Assembly (NCBI RefSeq): GCF_954871325.1
Contig: NC_088778.1
Span: forward strand, 19,019,120-19,083,119
Direction of reading: 5' to 3'
DNA length: 64,000 bases
Source of the DNA: Gordionus sp. m RMFG-2023
Taxonomy: Eukaryota > Nematomorpha > Gordioida > Chordodea > Parachordodidae
In this document: positions 53,423-64,000 of the stretch, piece by piece
How positions within the stretch are numbered: the stretch's first letter is position 1
Layout: the number at the start of each line of letters is the position of its first letter
Notes under the pieces: model-generated
The model's input: the letters and a program-made list of their open reading frames with translations, nothing else
Told to the model about the DNA's origin: nothing
The model's database searches: none
Program-made: the position numbers and the translations under genes

Positions 53423-55261
53423 TGTTTAACCATTAGCTCGGCCTCTAATGTTGTTAAAGCAATACGATTTCTCTCCTTTCTCCAGGCAGTCCTCATCAGG
53501 CTAAAAATGAGCTCCGATGAGGCATTAGAATGAGGTAAGGAGAAAACATACTAGCAAATTTTTTCCAAGCATGGGGATTTATCGTTATTACGAAAAAATT
53601 CCACCCATTTCTCCTCTGCTTTTAGACCATCTAACTTTAATTATTTTGGCGAATCATAAAAAATAGAGAGAATTATATTCTCCTCAAATAAGACATCAAT
53701 GTCTTTCGGTATTTTTAATATATTTATTAAATTATAAAAACCATCAATTAATGGTTTCTGTTCCAAGGTGATAATATTTATACATTTGTAAATAGAGTTA
53801 TTAAACAATTTTGATTGTAAATATTCTAAAATTGTCTTAATAAAAATATCTGCTTCATTTAAAAAATGTATTAATTAGTGTATTATTTGAACATTTTAAT
53901 ATAATATTTTTAGCAATAGCGCCATAAAATTTATTATCAATTTTTAACTGTAGAGATGAACAGAGCTGTAGCATGATTTTGTGAATTTTTTTTAATAAAG
54001 AATATTCTGATTGCAACTGAATATTAACTGCATGAAGTAGATTTCATACATGTGAAATGAATCTCAAATATGCTTCTGCCATTTCATACTCAAAAAAATT
54101 TTTCAAAATATTAGGACAGCTTTTAAAATCTCTTTAAGAAGTTTTTTTAAGTTTGTAAAATTTTTAAATCCTATCGATGGCAGGTATTAATGACAATCAT
54201 CTGATAGGTATATAACGCAACATTCACACCTTTCCTAGTCAGACCCCTTCACCAACTTTTTTAATTTATTAACTCTTTTAGTTGATGAACTAAATTCGTT
54301 AAAACATTCATCACAATTATTTCGACATCCACAGATAGTACATTCATTACCTTCTTGCAAGAATTATGTAGTATATACAGCCAATTGGTATTAATTCATT
54401 ATTATGCTGCCTCAATTCGGTAAATTTGGTTTTTGCCAAAATTTACAGAGACATTATCAGCACAGAAAGCTGACATGCATATCATTGATAACCATGAATC
54501 AGCTATATTTACCATCATGTGGCTAGCAACATTATTGGATTTTTCACTATCCGAGGAAAAAATTTTAACAGTTTTTTTGAAATGTTTTTATTCTTGTTGA
54601 AATAGCGAAGGGGGAAATGTTTTAATATTTCCCTTATTAGATGCATCTGTTAGAATTGCATATGGATGCCCATCTTTCAAATCGTCTAGAATTGACTTAT
54701 TGGATTCAGGTACTAACACTAGTAATAGCCTTTCTCATTTTTGTTCTGCCACAAATATGCACTTATATTGGAGTCGTTAAATATCATGAGAGATTCGACC
54801 CACATTGTGATGATATAGCTCTGTGAATGTTGAACTACATGATAGATGTAGACGATTTCCGCAAATGTAGTTGCATCTGTATTATTTATTATTTTTGAGA
54901 ATATTTTTGTATTGCAATCAATGTAGATATACTCCCCTGTACTGACTTATATGAATGAAAGATTTATTATTGGATAAAAATAAAACAGGATAGAAAGAAA
55001 TTTACAAACTAGACATGTTTTTCGAATAAATATTTAAAATTTATTTTAAAAATATAAAAATAATCAATTAATGTTTCAAATTATTATTTATATATTAAAA
55101 ACGTTAAAATACTAAAAAAAAAAAATTGCGAGAGAGATTAAAAAATTGCGGTAGATTTTTGCGGGAGATTTCCAATTGCGGTATGCGGAAGAGAGATGTC
55201 TGCGTATAAACTAAAAAATTGCGGGAGTCTCCCGCTGATGGGGGAGGGCATGGCAACCCTG
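53423..55261. mobile_element. hAT-1 copy 3, left-truncated
   Basis: The right end at 55261 is CATGGCAACCCTG with the GGGAGTCTCCCGC subterminal palindrome, as in the 10885 end. The left part starts inside the transposase C-terminus, without the CAGRGTTGCCAGG terminus. On the minus strand it encodes [28 protein letters not shown] and [11 protein letters not shown], slightly better preserved than the 9.4-kb copy. Several stops are present. Confidence 0.78.
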
Positions 55262-55394
55262 ATCACATATCTTATTTATATCAGAATAAATTTTTAAAGC
55301 TTTTATATCTCATATTTATATAATAAGTTTTGACCTTTTATAAATAAATTTTACAAAGAGAATAAAAAATTTTTTAAATGTCAAATAAGTTAAT

Positions 55395-55870
55395 AATTTT
55401 TATAATAGTGTCAATATCACTATATTTATTATATTTAATCTTTACACGTAGTCAAAAATGTCAATTTCCTTAACTAAGTGAGTGATTTTTATAAGGAGTA
55501 AAACATATCAGTATAAAATGTCAATATCATTAAATAAGTGTCAGTCAAAAATGTCAATATCATTAAATAAGTGAGTAATTTTTATAAGGAGTAAAACATG
55601 TCAGTCAAAAATGTCAATATCATTAAATAAGTTAGTAATTTTTTATAAGGAGTAAAACATGTCAGTCAAAAATGTCAATATCACTAAATTTATTATATTT
55701 AATTTTTACAAGTCAGCCAAAAAGGTCAATATCACTAAATTTATTATATTTAATTATAACAAATCAGTCAAAAATGTCAATATCACTAAAAAATATATTA
55801 TTAAATTTATGCACGTCAATCGTAAATGTCAATATCACTAAATAAATAAGTAATTTTTATACGGAGTAAA
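55395..55870. repeat. ~66-bp minisatellite with AAAAATGTCAATATCA
   Basis: CAGTCAAAAATGTCAATATC recurs at about 55450, 55506, 55550, 55604, 55662, 55720, 55766 and 55825, with variable AAATAAGTGAGTAATTTTTATAAGGAGTAAAACATG spacers (spacer written in parts, only some complete). The 60-codon plus frame here is repeat-derived. Confidence 0.85.
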
Positions 55871-56435
55871 GTAGTAAGTTGCACCGGTACGAGTGTTTTA
55901 TTTTAAAAAAAAATTTCGGGCTCGCCCAGGTGTATTTTAAAAAGCCTGCAGTTCTCTGATAACATACCTAAGAAGTTCACTTCTGAAAGTGGATTGAATG
56001 GTTTGGATCTTTTAAATATTTATAGGCATTTGACGCCAAGCAAGGATGAGTAATTGAAAAATTAGCTCAATCCCAACGAAGATTGGATTTTACATTGTAA
56101 ATACAATAATACAAAATACAATTATTCCTAAGTAACTTTTTGTGTATTAATATTTATATTTCCAACATTAAATTTTTTTACTTTATATATAAATTTTAAA
56201 GGCTCAAAAAATTCAAATTTCTAATTTGTCATTTAAGTGATTCATATGGTGGTTATATTCAATTTATATTTTTTAATTCACATTTATTTTATAGTTTTTT
56301 ATGTGCCGGTTTATATTTATAATTTTTTTATAATTCATATAATTTAAAATTGTGTATAAGAAATAGTTATTAGTCCTAATAAATTTATGTTTGATATTTA
56401 TAAATAACAATAATATTTCTTAAAAAAATTTATTA

Positions 56436-56451
56436 CCCCCCCCCCCCCCCC
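56436..56451. repeat. C16 homopolymer
   Basis: Sixteen consecutive C in an AT-rich setting. Similar runs are at about 42458-42469, 61936-61949 and, as G, 45433-45442. Confidence 0.9.
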
Positions 56452-56514
56452 TTTCAAATCAAATTCCTTCGTATGCGCCTGTCTGAATTAATATAATCGC
56501 TTTGCACTATGAAT

Positions 56515-56560
56515 GAAAATCACTGCGATCGATTCGCAATCGCTATCGCTCTTCATTATG
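56515..56560. promoter_or_regulatory. CG-containing motif cluster upstream of the Topors-like gene
   Basis: About 60-90 bp before the ATG, TGCGATCGATTCGCAATCGC is followed by TATCGCTC: three CGAT/TCGC motifs in 30 bp of otherwise CG-poor sequence. The position fits a core promoter, and similarity to TATCGATA-type promoter elements is inference only. Confidence 0.4.
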
Positions 56561-56615
56561 ATAAATTTAGCGAATTACCTAATTATAAAAAAATCAGCTG
56601 GATTCATATCGTACA

Positions 56616-58017
56616 ATGGTAAATGATAAGAATAACGATGAAAAAAAGTCTACATTAAGCCTGGAAAGTAACAAAGAATGGAATAATAAATGCCCAATAT
56701 GTTTAGGTTAGAATGATACACTATATATTTATTTTGTTTGATTAGGACAGCGAAATAATAATTCCTTTACTGAAAGCTGCTTTCATGAATTTTGTTTCAT
56801 TTGTTTATCAGAATGGGCTAAAGTCAAAGCAGAATGCCCTATGTGCAAAAAACCATTTACCAAAATTATGTATAATATTAGGACTATATCAGATTTTGAT
56901 ACATTAGAAATAGCCTCACTCAAGTAAAATTTATGACTATGCAATATTATATTATTTTACTGTAAATGTTTTTATATATCAATCAATATACGTGTATTGT
57001 GAAACATTAGGAATCAGTTAGTTTGGCCAACTTTATCTTGAACCTTATTTTATTATGATATTTATTACTATAATACAATAAATTTGATATAAACAATAAT
57101 AATGCTAAATAATAGTCAATTTAATTGAACTTATAGAAAATTTGATATTATAATTCTTATTCTTTTTACTACTAATTTTTTTACAAATCCAAACTATGGC
57201 CTGCCATGTTGTTTTAATAGAAAGATATGCACAATATTTAAAACCTGCCACTAATTCTTAACGGACAATGACCTTGCAATGACAATTTAAATTATAAATA
57301 GTATCAGTATAGGCAAATAGCCTAAAAATTATTATTTTAATTTATACATTTAAGAAAGAAAGAAAATAAAGTGATAATTAAATTCTTTCGTAAAAAATAT
57401 GTCCATTCAATTGATATCTAATAGTGTGCTTGGTCTTAAAATAAAAATTATGCCAGGCATTGGCCTAAAAATTGGTGGTTGGAAAAAGGGAATTTATATT
57501 TTTAAAAAAAAGAAATTATTTCTGATTTTTGCTCTTCTTTTTGATCCAATTTTAATTCTCTTTTTTTTATTATTATGCTGATTTGTTTTTATCACCTTTA
57601 TTCCTATAACTTATATAAGCTTAAAATTCATTCCAAAGTGTTTAGATATTAATAATTAACCTACAATTATAGTTTTCAAGTTATGTATCACTAATAATAA
57701 AACATAATATGGTCTTTTTGCTCTTTTTTTGAAAGTGACTACCTTGCAAATGACCTTTTTATATATTGAACTTTTTGAATTTATTTGAAATTGTTATAGT
57801 TTACCAGTTGCATCATCAATTGAACAGCGTTTTCGATATAGAACTACTGGGATTAATAGCAATACTAGAAATAATAACAATGCTAGAAATAGACAAAATC
57901 GATCACAGCAAAATAATTTACAAACTCCAAATAGATATTTGCAATCACTATTATCAGATAACTTTCGCAGAGTGATATATGAAATTGATTCATGGAGCAT
58001 CATAACTGATTTACAGG
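56616..58017 (+). CDS. TOPORS: Topors-like RING E3 ligase, partial (three exons)
   Basis: Topors is a nuclear RING E3 that attaches ubiquitin and SUMO. Exons are 56616-56706, 56746-56923 and 57800-58017, with GT..AG introns of 39 and 876 nt and matching phases. Exon 1 starts at ATG and reaches KCPICLG. Exon 2 completes the RING with ESCFHEFCFICLSEWAKVK and ECPMCKKPF, then IMYNIRTISDFD; the C-x2-C, C-x-H-x2-C-x2-C and CPMC ligands are all present. Exon 3 gives RFRYRTT, as in Topors after the RING, an Asn-rich linker, and FRRVIYEIDSW, matching the FRR-(x)-Y block before GRYR in Topors. It ends G|GTCAGC in the phase needed for GRYR, but that exon was not found before 64000. No stop or frameshift is seen. 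Confidence 0.9.
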
Positions 58018-58383
58018 GTCAGCATTTTGATTACATTTTATTAACATATATTTTTTGAAATGCTATGTAATTTTAATACAATTTAAAATTGCAACATTAA
58101 AAAATATTAAAATCATAATTTTCATCCATAAATTCTAAATTTCTAGTGTTGTTAAAGTAACTAGTTACATTGTTGCTAAAAAATAACTGTAGCTAATTAT
58201 ATTTTTTGAAATGTAACTGCCAAAAGTAACTAGTTGCTTCTAAAAATATGTGTGTATAAATCTAAATAATATATTGAAATAATTAATTTTATTTTTAATA
58301 TGTGAATTGATCATTTATTAAAAGAATTATTAAAATTATAATTAATATACTATAACTTTATAAAAATCCTTTGATTACCTTAT

Positions 58384-59095
58384 TTGAGTCTCTCACCATT
58401 GGCTAGATCCACATTTATTCAACTTATCAAAGATCGGATATATGAATTTTTAGATGTTATTCCATCTATATATCTCAAACTCGAATTGGACAACCATGAG
58501 CTCAGCTGTGATCTATGTATCAGGCTCAACATTCCCTTTTCATTATTATATAAATGCAGCAAATGTCATACTGATGATAACAATATTGCACTGCATCCTT
58601 TACATTGCAATTATAATCCTGGTCGGCAAACTTGACACTTGAAGTACAATAAAATCATATCTCTTGCACTTAGGTCAGCTGGTTTTCCTACCTCAATGGA
58701 GCCTTCTGGCCTATTTTTCGATAGTAGGCGTCCTGATGGGGTCACACGTATCCCATGGTCTCAAGGAAAGTTTATAATATGGGATTTCTTTTGTCCGGAC
58801 ACTAACTCCCCCTCCAATTTTAATAAAGACGCTCTGAACAGAGCTCAAAATTTTAAGATTGGCAAATACAGCGCTGATTCCTCAAATTACATATTCATAC
58901 CCAGCATTTGCTCCACCTTAACTACATATGGTGATTTGGTTAAAAACTTTTTAAAGATGTTGGCCGCCTAATCAGAAAAAATTCTGGAGAGCCTCGCGAA
59001 GGTTTTTATTTAAGGCAGAGGACCACAATAGCCATTCTTAAGGCTAATTATGTTTGATTTATTAATTCGATCTCTCCTGATGATTAGATGAAGGA
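58384..59095 (+). pseudogene. C-terminal fragment of an R2/HERO-like retrotransposon
   Basis: Plus strand: LARSTFIQLIKDRIYEFLDV with a zinc-like LSCDLCIRLN and KCSKCHT (58384-58630). After a stop comes YNKIISLALRSAGFPTSMEP, RRPDGVTRIPWSQGKFIIWD and FFCPDTNSPSNFN (58639-58840), then STLTTYGDLVKNF and a stop at 58971. Shifted frames add RKNSGEPREGFYLRQRTTIA (to about 59050). It is homologous to the 19500-19980 part of the minus-strand pseudogene. RPDG with the following WD fits a restriction-like endonuclease core. The reverse transcriptase is missing. Confidence 0.8.
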
Positions 59096-59329
59096 GGTTT
59101 TGAATAATTTTGCTGCTTTCGCTTTTATTTATTTTGTTTTTACATTATTTTATGGTCTATGCCTCAATATTGTCCTTTGTTATTATGATTTTTTTTTCGT
59201 AATCGTTTACTAATTATTATATTTTTCATTTTATAAACTATACAATTATAAATTAATTACAAGATTTAAATAAAGATTTATGATACTTATTAAAGGAAGA
59301 AAAATAAATAAATAATATATTTAGGTTTG

Positions 59330-59640
59330 GTCGGCGGGGCTCAATGACCCATGTATAGATATACATTTGGATCGACAAATTTATTGATATTTTTTGTCAT
59401 AGGTAGAAGTCTTCTTTTGGATCACCTGTGATTAAACGTAACCTTTACCCTATTATTTGGAATAATTTTAGAGCTTGGGGTCCAAAGGTATCTGAGACTA
59501 TTCGAACAAACAAAAAATTATTAAGGTAGTTATATTTATATTTTGTATTTCAGCTTTAGTGATGGAGTTAACTGTAAAAGATCTGGCGATCTACACATGT
59601 ATAATCTCAAGCGAGGGGTAAAACTTGGTTCCAATGGACT
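59330..59640 (+). other. GC-richer patch of unknown nature
   Basis: Composition differs from the surroundings. Short coding-like stretches are VIKRNLYPIIWNNFRAWGPK (about 59430-59490) and NCKRSGDLHMYNLKRGV (about 59570-59620), in frames broken by stops. Possibly a remnant of the host hAT protein or of another element; no family recognised. Confidence 0.3.
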
Positions 59641-60621
59641 ATCTTTGTGCTAAATTAATTTTAAATAAATTTAAAATTTTGTTTAAATGTCTGATTGTGT
59701 TCGCAAAGGATATGTCTAAATAGATTTTCTTTTCTTAAATTGTTGCATTGCTGGTTTTTATAATTTTGTAACCAAAAAAGAAATTAATATTTTTTTATAT
59801 TATATTTCCTTACAAATTTGGCACAATATTTTCCATATTTTTTCCCTCAAGTTGCTGGCAATATTTTTACTCTGGAATTTCATAAGTTATAAATGTATTT
59901 TTTTTTAAATTTTACTAAATTAGAGAATAAAACTTAGTATAAGGAAAGACAAAGACTTAGATTATTTTGGAGTTAAATAATTTTTGTATAAAATGCGAAA
60001 TTAGTCATCATTACAAGACAAAGACTATGAAAGAAAAACAAAATATTATGCAGATATCAAATATCATTTCCTTCAACAAATGCTAATTTAATTTTTTTGA
60101 AAATTGGGAAATTATCTAGGGTGTTTTTGTCATGATCCTCTTGTTCAGGAATTTTTTGCCTTCCAAAATGGTAAATTCTATGATCTAAAATGTTTTCCAA
60201 ATTATACAATAGGATGCATGCATATATAATTAAATAAAAAATAAATTATCTAATACCCTTCCTCTAATATTCTTATCACAATTTTCTTGACAAAAAAGCT
60301 CCAATATTATAGAGTTTTATTTGAATTAACATTAAAATATATATATTTGCTATAAGTTTAAAATAAATATTTGCAATAACTGTATATATAAATATCATAT
60401 TTGCAAATATTTGAGTGAAAAAATCATTAATTCTTAATACATAACCTAAAATCTATTTTTAGAATTAATTGACTATTTTAAAATTTATACGCACCAGAAA
60501 GTAACTCATAATGTAACTGAAATGTAACTAGTTATATTTTTATCAATGTAACTAGTAACTATAACTAGTTATGTTTTTATCAATGTAACTCAAAAGTAAC
60601 TTTAACAACACTATAAATTTC

Positions 60622-61164
60622 TATTAATTTAAAAAAATAACTGCCATAAATTTGATTTTCATAATTAACTTTGCAAATTGAGAGCATCTTAAATACGAGA
60701 TAATTTTTATAAAGAATCATTACTAATTAAGTTATAATAGTCAAGTATAAAATACAATTTTTATTATTTATTGGTGAAGAATATAAAATGCATATAATAA
60801 GAATGAATATTTACAATAATTAATAAAATATATAATAACGAGTTAATTATAACAATCATGCATTTTAATATTACTTTTACCCCATTCATAGCATAGACAG
60901 GGAGGGGAGACTAGTATTTTTAATGGAAGTTTAAATATTAATTTGCAAAAGAGTACTTAAAATCAAATCATTATTTTTTAAGATAATCAATTTTTCAAAT
61001 AATTAACTGAATAAACTTTCAACTGGAGCTGATGTAGTTATTGCAGTATTAAGCTTTTAAAAAATTTCCTTAATGGAAGAATAATAATTAAGTATTTCTA
61101 ATGTATTACGACAGCATTTATAATTTAAAACCTCCAACTCAATGTTATTTTAATACTCAGTAAC
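60622..61164. other. AT-rich sequence, no gene seen
   Basis: No open frame or repeat of note. It may be Topors intron sequence. The expected GRYR exon is not here. Confidence 0.5.
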
Positions 61165-61508
61165 GGGTCATTCCATGTCAAATGAGCAAAAAAACTCAAG
61201 ATTTTCGGCCGACCCCTTTCAATTTCGATAAAAAGTTGTAGACTGGTTATATATGTTCCCATTAGATTATAAACAAAATTTTAGTGTATTAGCAACTATA
61301 TTATCGGAGATAATCGGGGTTAAAGGTCCAAAAACGTCTTTTTTTGCTTTACTAATGTTAAATAATTAGTTTTTAATTTAAAACTAAATATGATCAAATA
61401 TTGAATCTAATATCAATAGCTAAGTTAATAATTGATAATTATGGCGAAAACATAAAAATAAATTTTTTTAAAAATATGAGTCATCTTATGGTCAGTTGAA
61501 AATTTGAA

Positions 61509-61735
61509 ATTAATATTTCGAAATGTATATGATCTCCGATTTTTATTTTTTTAAGAAATATTATCCGTTTACTATTTTTTTAATTATTTCTTCAACAATC
61601 ATGGCTGGATATTTATTTAAAGAAATATTGCGATTTTTATACTTTAAAAAAATAGACGCTATATATAATAGTTATAATATGTTAAAATTCATTTTTCTTA
61701 TTGATTAAAAATATTTTAATGTATAATATATCATA
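61509..61735. repeat. Inner part of the left TIR
   Basis: It pairs base for base with 63765-64000 apart from a few changes (for example AAATGTATATGATCTCCGAT against ATCGGAGATCATATACATTT). The 61-codon plus frame within it is a by-product. Confidence 0.92.
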
Positions 61736-62099
61736 AAATTCTATTATATAACTTTGTAAACCTTATTCCCCTGAGATATTCGCAGGATAAAATTTTTTAA
61801 TAATTTTGTTAATATTTCAATGTAAATTAAAAATAATTAAAAAATCCGACTAGCACACGAACAAAAAAGCAGGATTAAATTAAAGGAGTGCAGGAAAATT
61901 ATTCATTAATTACCAGGCCTACCCCCAACCCTCCACCCCCCCCCCCCCCAGACTAAGTCATACCCATCAAGACCAAGAATGTTATGAAATTGTCATTATC
62001 TTAAATTATTAAACTAACCAGAGATAAAGAAAATTTCGAAGATTTTGTAAAATTTTTTAAGCAATAAAAATAACAAAATTATAGTTCTGATGAAATAAG

Positions 62100-63650
62100 C
62101 CGACTCATGCCAGGAATAAAAGTGTATCTGTAAAAGGCGAGAAAGAATCAGTTCAAAGACTTATTTTAAATAATCTTATAGAAATATTCAAGATGTTTAA
62201 GGAAGAATACGCAAATATATCAATTGGATTCTCTAAATTTGCCGAACTTAGACCAAAAAACTGTATTTTAGTTGGAGCTAGTGGCACACACACTGTTTGT
62301 GTCTGCGCCATTCATCAGAATGTGAAATTAATGACAAATGTAGTAGCTGAAATTACAGCAGGAGAAGATTACTGTATAAATTTTATAACTATCTTTTGGC
62401 ACAAATTATTTGTAATCCATCTCAGCCAAAATGTTATTTAACAAATTGTGATCAATGCCCTGGTATAGAATCTCTTAAAGGCCAATTATACCAATTGTTT
62501 CAGAGAAATCGTATAGAATATGTCACGTTTAAACAATGGATCACGGTGTATAGAGCAAATCTTGAAACTATAATAAAGTCCATTGATGATTTCATCGAAT
62601 ATCTATTAGAAAAAGTTCAAATTTTACTGCGTCACTCGTTTATAGCACAAAGTTTATTTTTGAAGAATTCCAAAGAAAATTTAAAAGATGGGGAATTTTT
62701 AACAATTCTAGATTATTCTGAGAATTATTCCTTCATTTTACAAGATGAAATTCAGGAATTTCATTGGAACAACGTGCAGGCCACTATACATCCATTTGTA
62801 GGATATTATAAATCTGGAGAAGAATTAAAAAATATAAATTTTGTTATTTTATCCGAATCATTAAGCCATAATACTGTGCAGTTCATTTTTATCAAAAAGA
62901 ATTTATAATTTCTTAACAGCCAAATTTAATTCTAAACCAGAAAAAATGATATATTTTTCAGATGAAGCCGCGTTTCAATACAAGAATCGCAAAAATTTTC
63001 TGAACATATTCCTTCATAAATACGATTTTAATATTCCTGTCGAATGGCATTTCTTTGCCACTGCTCACGACAAAAATGCATGTGACGGTATCGGAGGAAC
63101 TGTCAAAAGATTAGTTGACAGAGCTAGTCTTCAAAGGCCAAATAAAAATCAAATCCTAACCCCATTAGAATTATATAATTATGCTAAAGAAAAAATTAAT
63201 GGAATTCAATTTGAATATGTATCAATCAAGAATATATCGAAGAGGAATTAGCCTTTCGTAAAAGATTTAATTCTGCACTGCTTATATATGGTACCCAAAA
63301 AATTCACGGGGTTATTCCTATTGATCAAAATAGACTAAAAACCAAAATATATTCTAATTCCAAAAAATACAATATAAAACAAGTTTCGTTTTTAAATGAG
63401 AAAATTATATTTTAAAATATTAATGGATATATAGCATGTGTATATGATGATAAATGGTGGTTAGGATATATAATCGATAAAAATGATACAAATGAAGAAG
63501 TAAAAATCCGATTTTTACACCCTTGTGGACCTTCAGCCTCATAAATCACATATTCTCTCGCTGGGCAATCCTTCTACTCCCACTAGTCGAACATATATAT
63601 TATCTCCGGAAGAAATCTCACAAGCTAGCCAGGCCTTGTATTCCTTTAGA
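62100..63650 (+). pseudogene. Transposase of the [11 protein letters not shown] family, lightly damaged
   Basis: Blocks in order: EISRLMPGIKVYL (62100), GFSKFAELRPKNCILVGASG and THTVCVCAIHQNVKLM (62220-62330), CNPSQPKCYLTNCDQCPG (62410-62465), FKQWITVYRANLETI, LLRHSFIAQS, EFLTILDYSENYSFILQDE, FHWNNVQATIHPFVGYY (to about 62815), [15 protein letters not shown] (62955), EWHFFATAHDKNACDGIGGT and KRLVDRASLQRPNKNQILTP (63040-63175), then after a shift ALLIYGTQKIHGVIPIDQN, WWLGYIIDK and IRFLHPCGPSAS (to 63540). Roughly four frameshifts and two stops separate them. The Cys pairs suggest a metal-binding domain before the catalytic part. I recognise this as a widespread invertebrate protein family of transposon type but not its formal name. 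Confidence 0.8.
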
Positions 63651-64000
63651 TAAAGTAATATTTAATTAATTTATAAACTATCTTAATTAGGCAAAATTTG
63701 TGAGATTTTAAAAATTTATGATCTGAATTACTATAAATATATATAATGCATATTGTAATCGATTTAGTATGATATATATATACATTAAAATATTTTTAAT
63801 CAATAAAAAAAATGAATTTTAACATATTAAAACTATTATATATAGCGCCATCTATTTTTTTAAAGTATAAAAATCGCAATATTTTTTAAAATAAATATCC
63901 AGCCATGCTATTTGTTGAAGAAATTATTAAAAAAATAGTAACGGATAATATTTTTTAAAAAATTAAAAATCGGAGATCATATACATTTCGAAATATTAAT

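Larger units (their letters stand above)
58144..60613. mobile_element. hAT element in a Topors intron, carrying a retrotransposon fragment
   Basis: The ends TAGTGTTGTTAAAGTAACTA and AAAGTAACTTTAACAACACTA are flanked by an exact 8-bp TSD TAAATTTC (58136-58143, 60614-60621). Subterminal TAACTAGTTA motifs match the 14903-16134 element. No hAT transposase is present; the interior includes the R2/HERO-like fragment 58384-59095. Confidence 0.93.
61165..64000. mobile_element. Unclassified DDE-type transposon with long TIRs, right end outside
   Basis: The left end is GGGTCATTCCATGTCAAATG, followed by TTTTCGGCCGACCCCTTTC. From 61509 to about 61735 it is the reverse complement of 63765-64000 at high identity, so the window stops inside the right TIR. 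If symmetric, about 340 bp of the element remain beyond base 64000. It encodes the transposase pseudogene 62100-63650 and is related to 12152-16653 and 44496-45544. Confidence 0.82.

Noticed and set aside
57399-57581. 60-codon frame with a hydrophobic tail
   Set aside because: It lies in the intron between Topors exons 2 and 3, has no recognised motif, and its tail is from T-rich DNA.
57794-58003. 69-codon minus-strand frame
   Set aside because: It is antisense to Topors exon 3.

Overview
The window is AT-rich nuclear DNA from an invertebrate-like animal. The signs are spliced genes with very short GT..AG introns, many eukaryotic DNA transposons with target-site duplications (TSDs), several non-LTR retrotransposon fragments, and long satellite arrays. 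Codon content and protein similarity show that the genome is metazoan; I cannot name the species.

Two host genes are recognisable, both partial. On the minus strand is an ornithine carbamoyltransferase (OTC) gene. Three coding exons lie close together at 18179-17819, separated by introns of 41 and 38 nt. A fourth exon (3170-3017) follows after a 14.6-kb intron, and the later exons lie left of the window. Exon sizes, phases and catalytic motifs (STRTR, HPLQ) match animal OTC exons 2-5. On the plus strand at 56616-58017 are three exons of a Topors-like RING E3 ubiquitin/SUMO ligase gene, whose downstream exons are beyond the window or beyond the transposon in its next intron.

The rest is mobile and repetitive DNA. 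0.9-2.6 kb: decayed piggyBac transposase. 3.5-5.4 kb: a MITE and a TTCGCGATA-rich repeat. 5.5-7.0 kb: hAT pseudogene. 7.26-11.9 kb: a hAT with a second, internally inverted hAT nested in it and a MITE nested in that. 12.15-16.65 kb: an unclassified DDE-type transposon carrying three nested hAT insertions. All of these lie inside OTC intron 4, apart from piggyBac, which lies in the next intron. 19.4-22.3 kb: R2/HERO-like retrotransposon pseudogene. 22.3-23.5 kb: a tandem duplication with a hAT MITE. 24.3-29.1 kb: LINE and hAT fragments and duplicated repeats. 29.3-32.8 kb: a hAT copy interrupted by a nearly intact second hAT. 34.4-37.3 kb: a 118-bp satellite in head-to-head orientation. 37.7-40.3 kb: a long-TIR element carrying a 285-bp tandem array and a small exon. 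40.6-43.6 kb: gag remnants and a miniature LTR element. 44.5-45.5 kb: a MITE. 47.8-51.7 kb: a 41-bp satellite with higher-order structure. 51.9-55.9 kb: duplicated repeats, a third hAT-1 copy and a minisatellite. 58.1-60.6 kb: a hAT carrying a retrotransposon fragment, in a Topors intron. 61.2-64.0 kb: a second copy of the unclassified DDE transposon, cut by the window edge.

Most annotation rests on reading translated protein motifs and on exact 8-bp TSDs, which fix many hAT borders to the base. No database search was possible, so family names come from recognised motifs.
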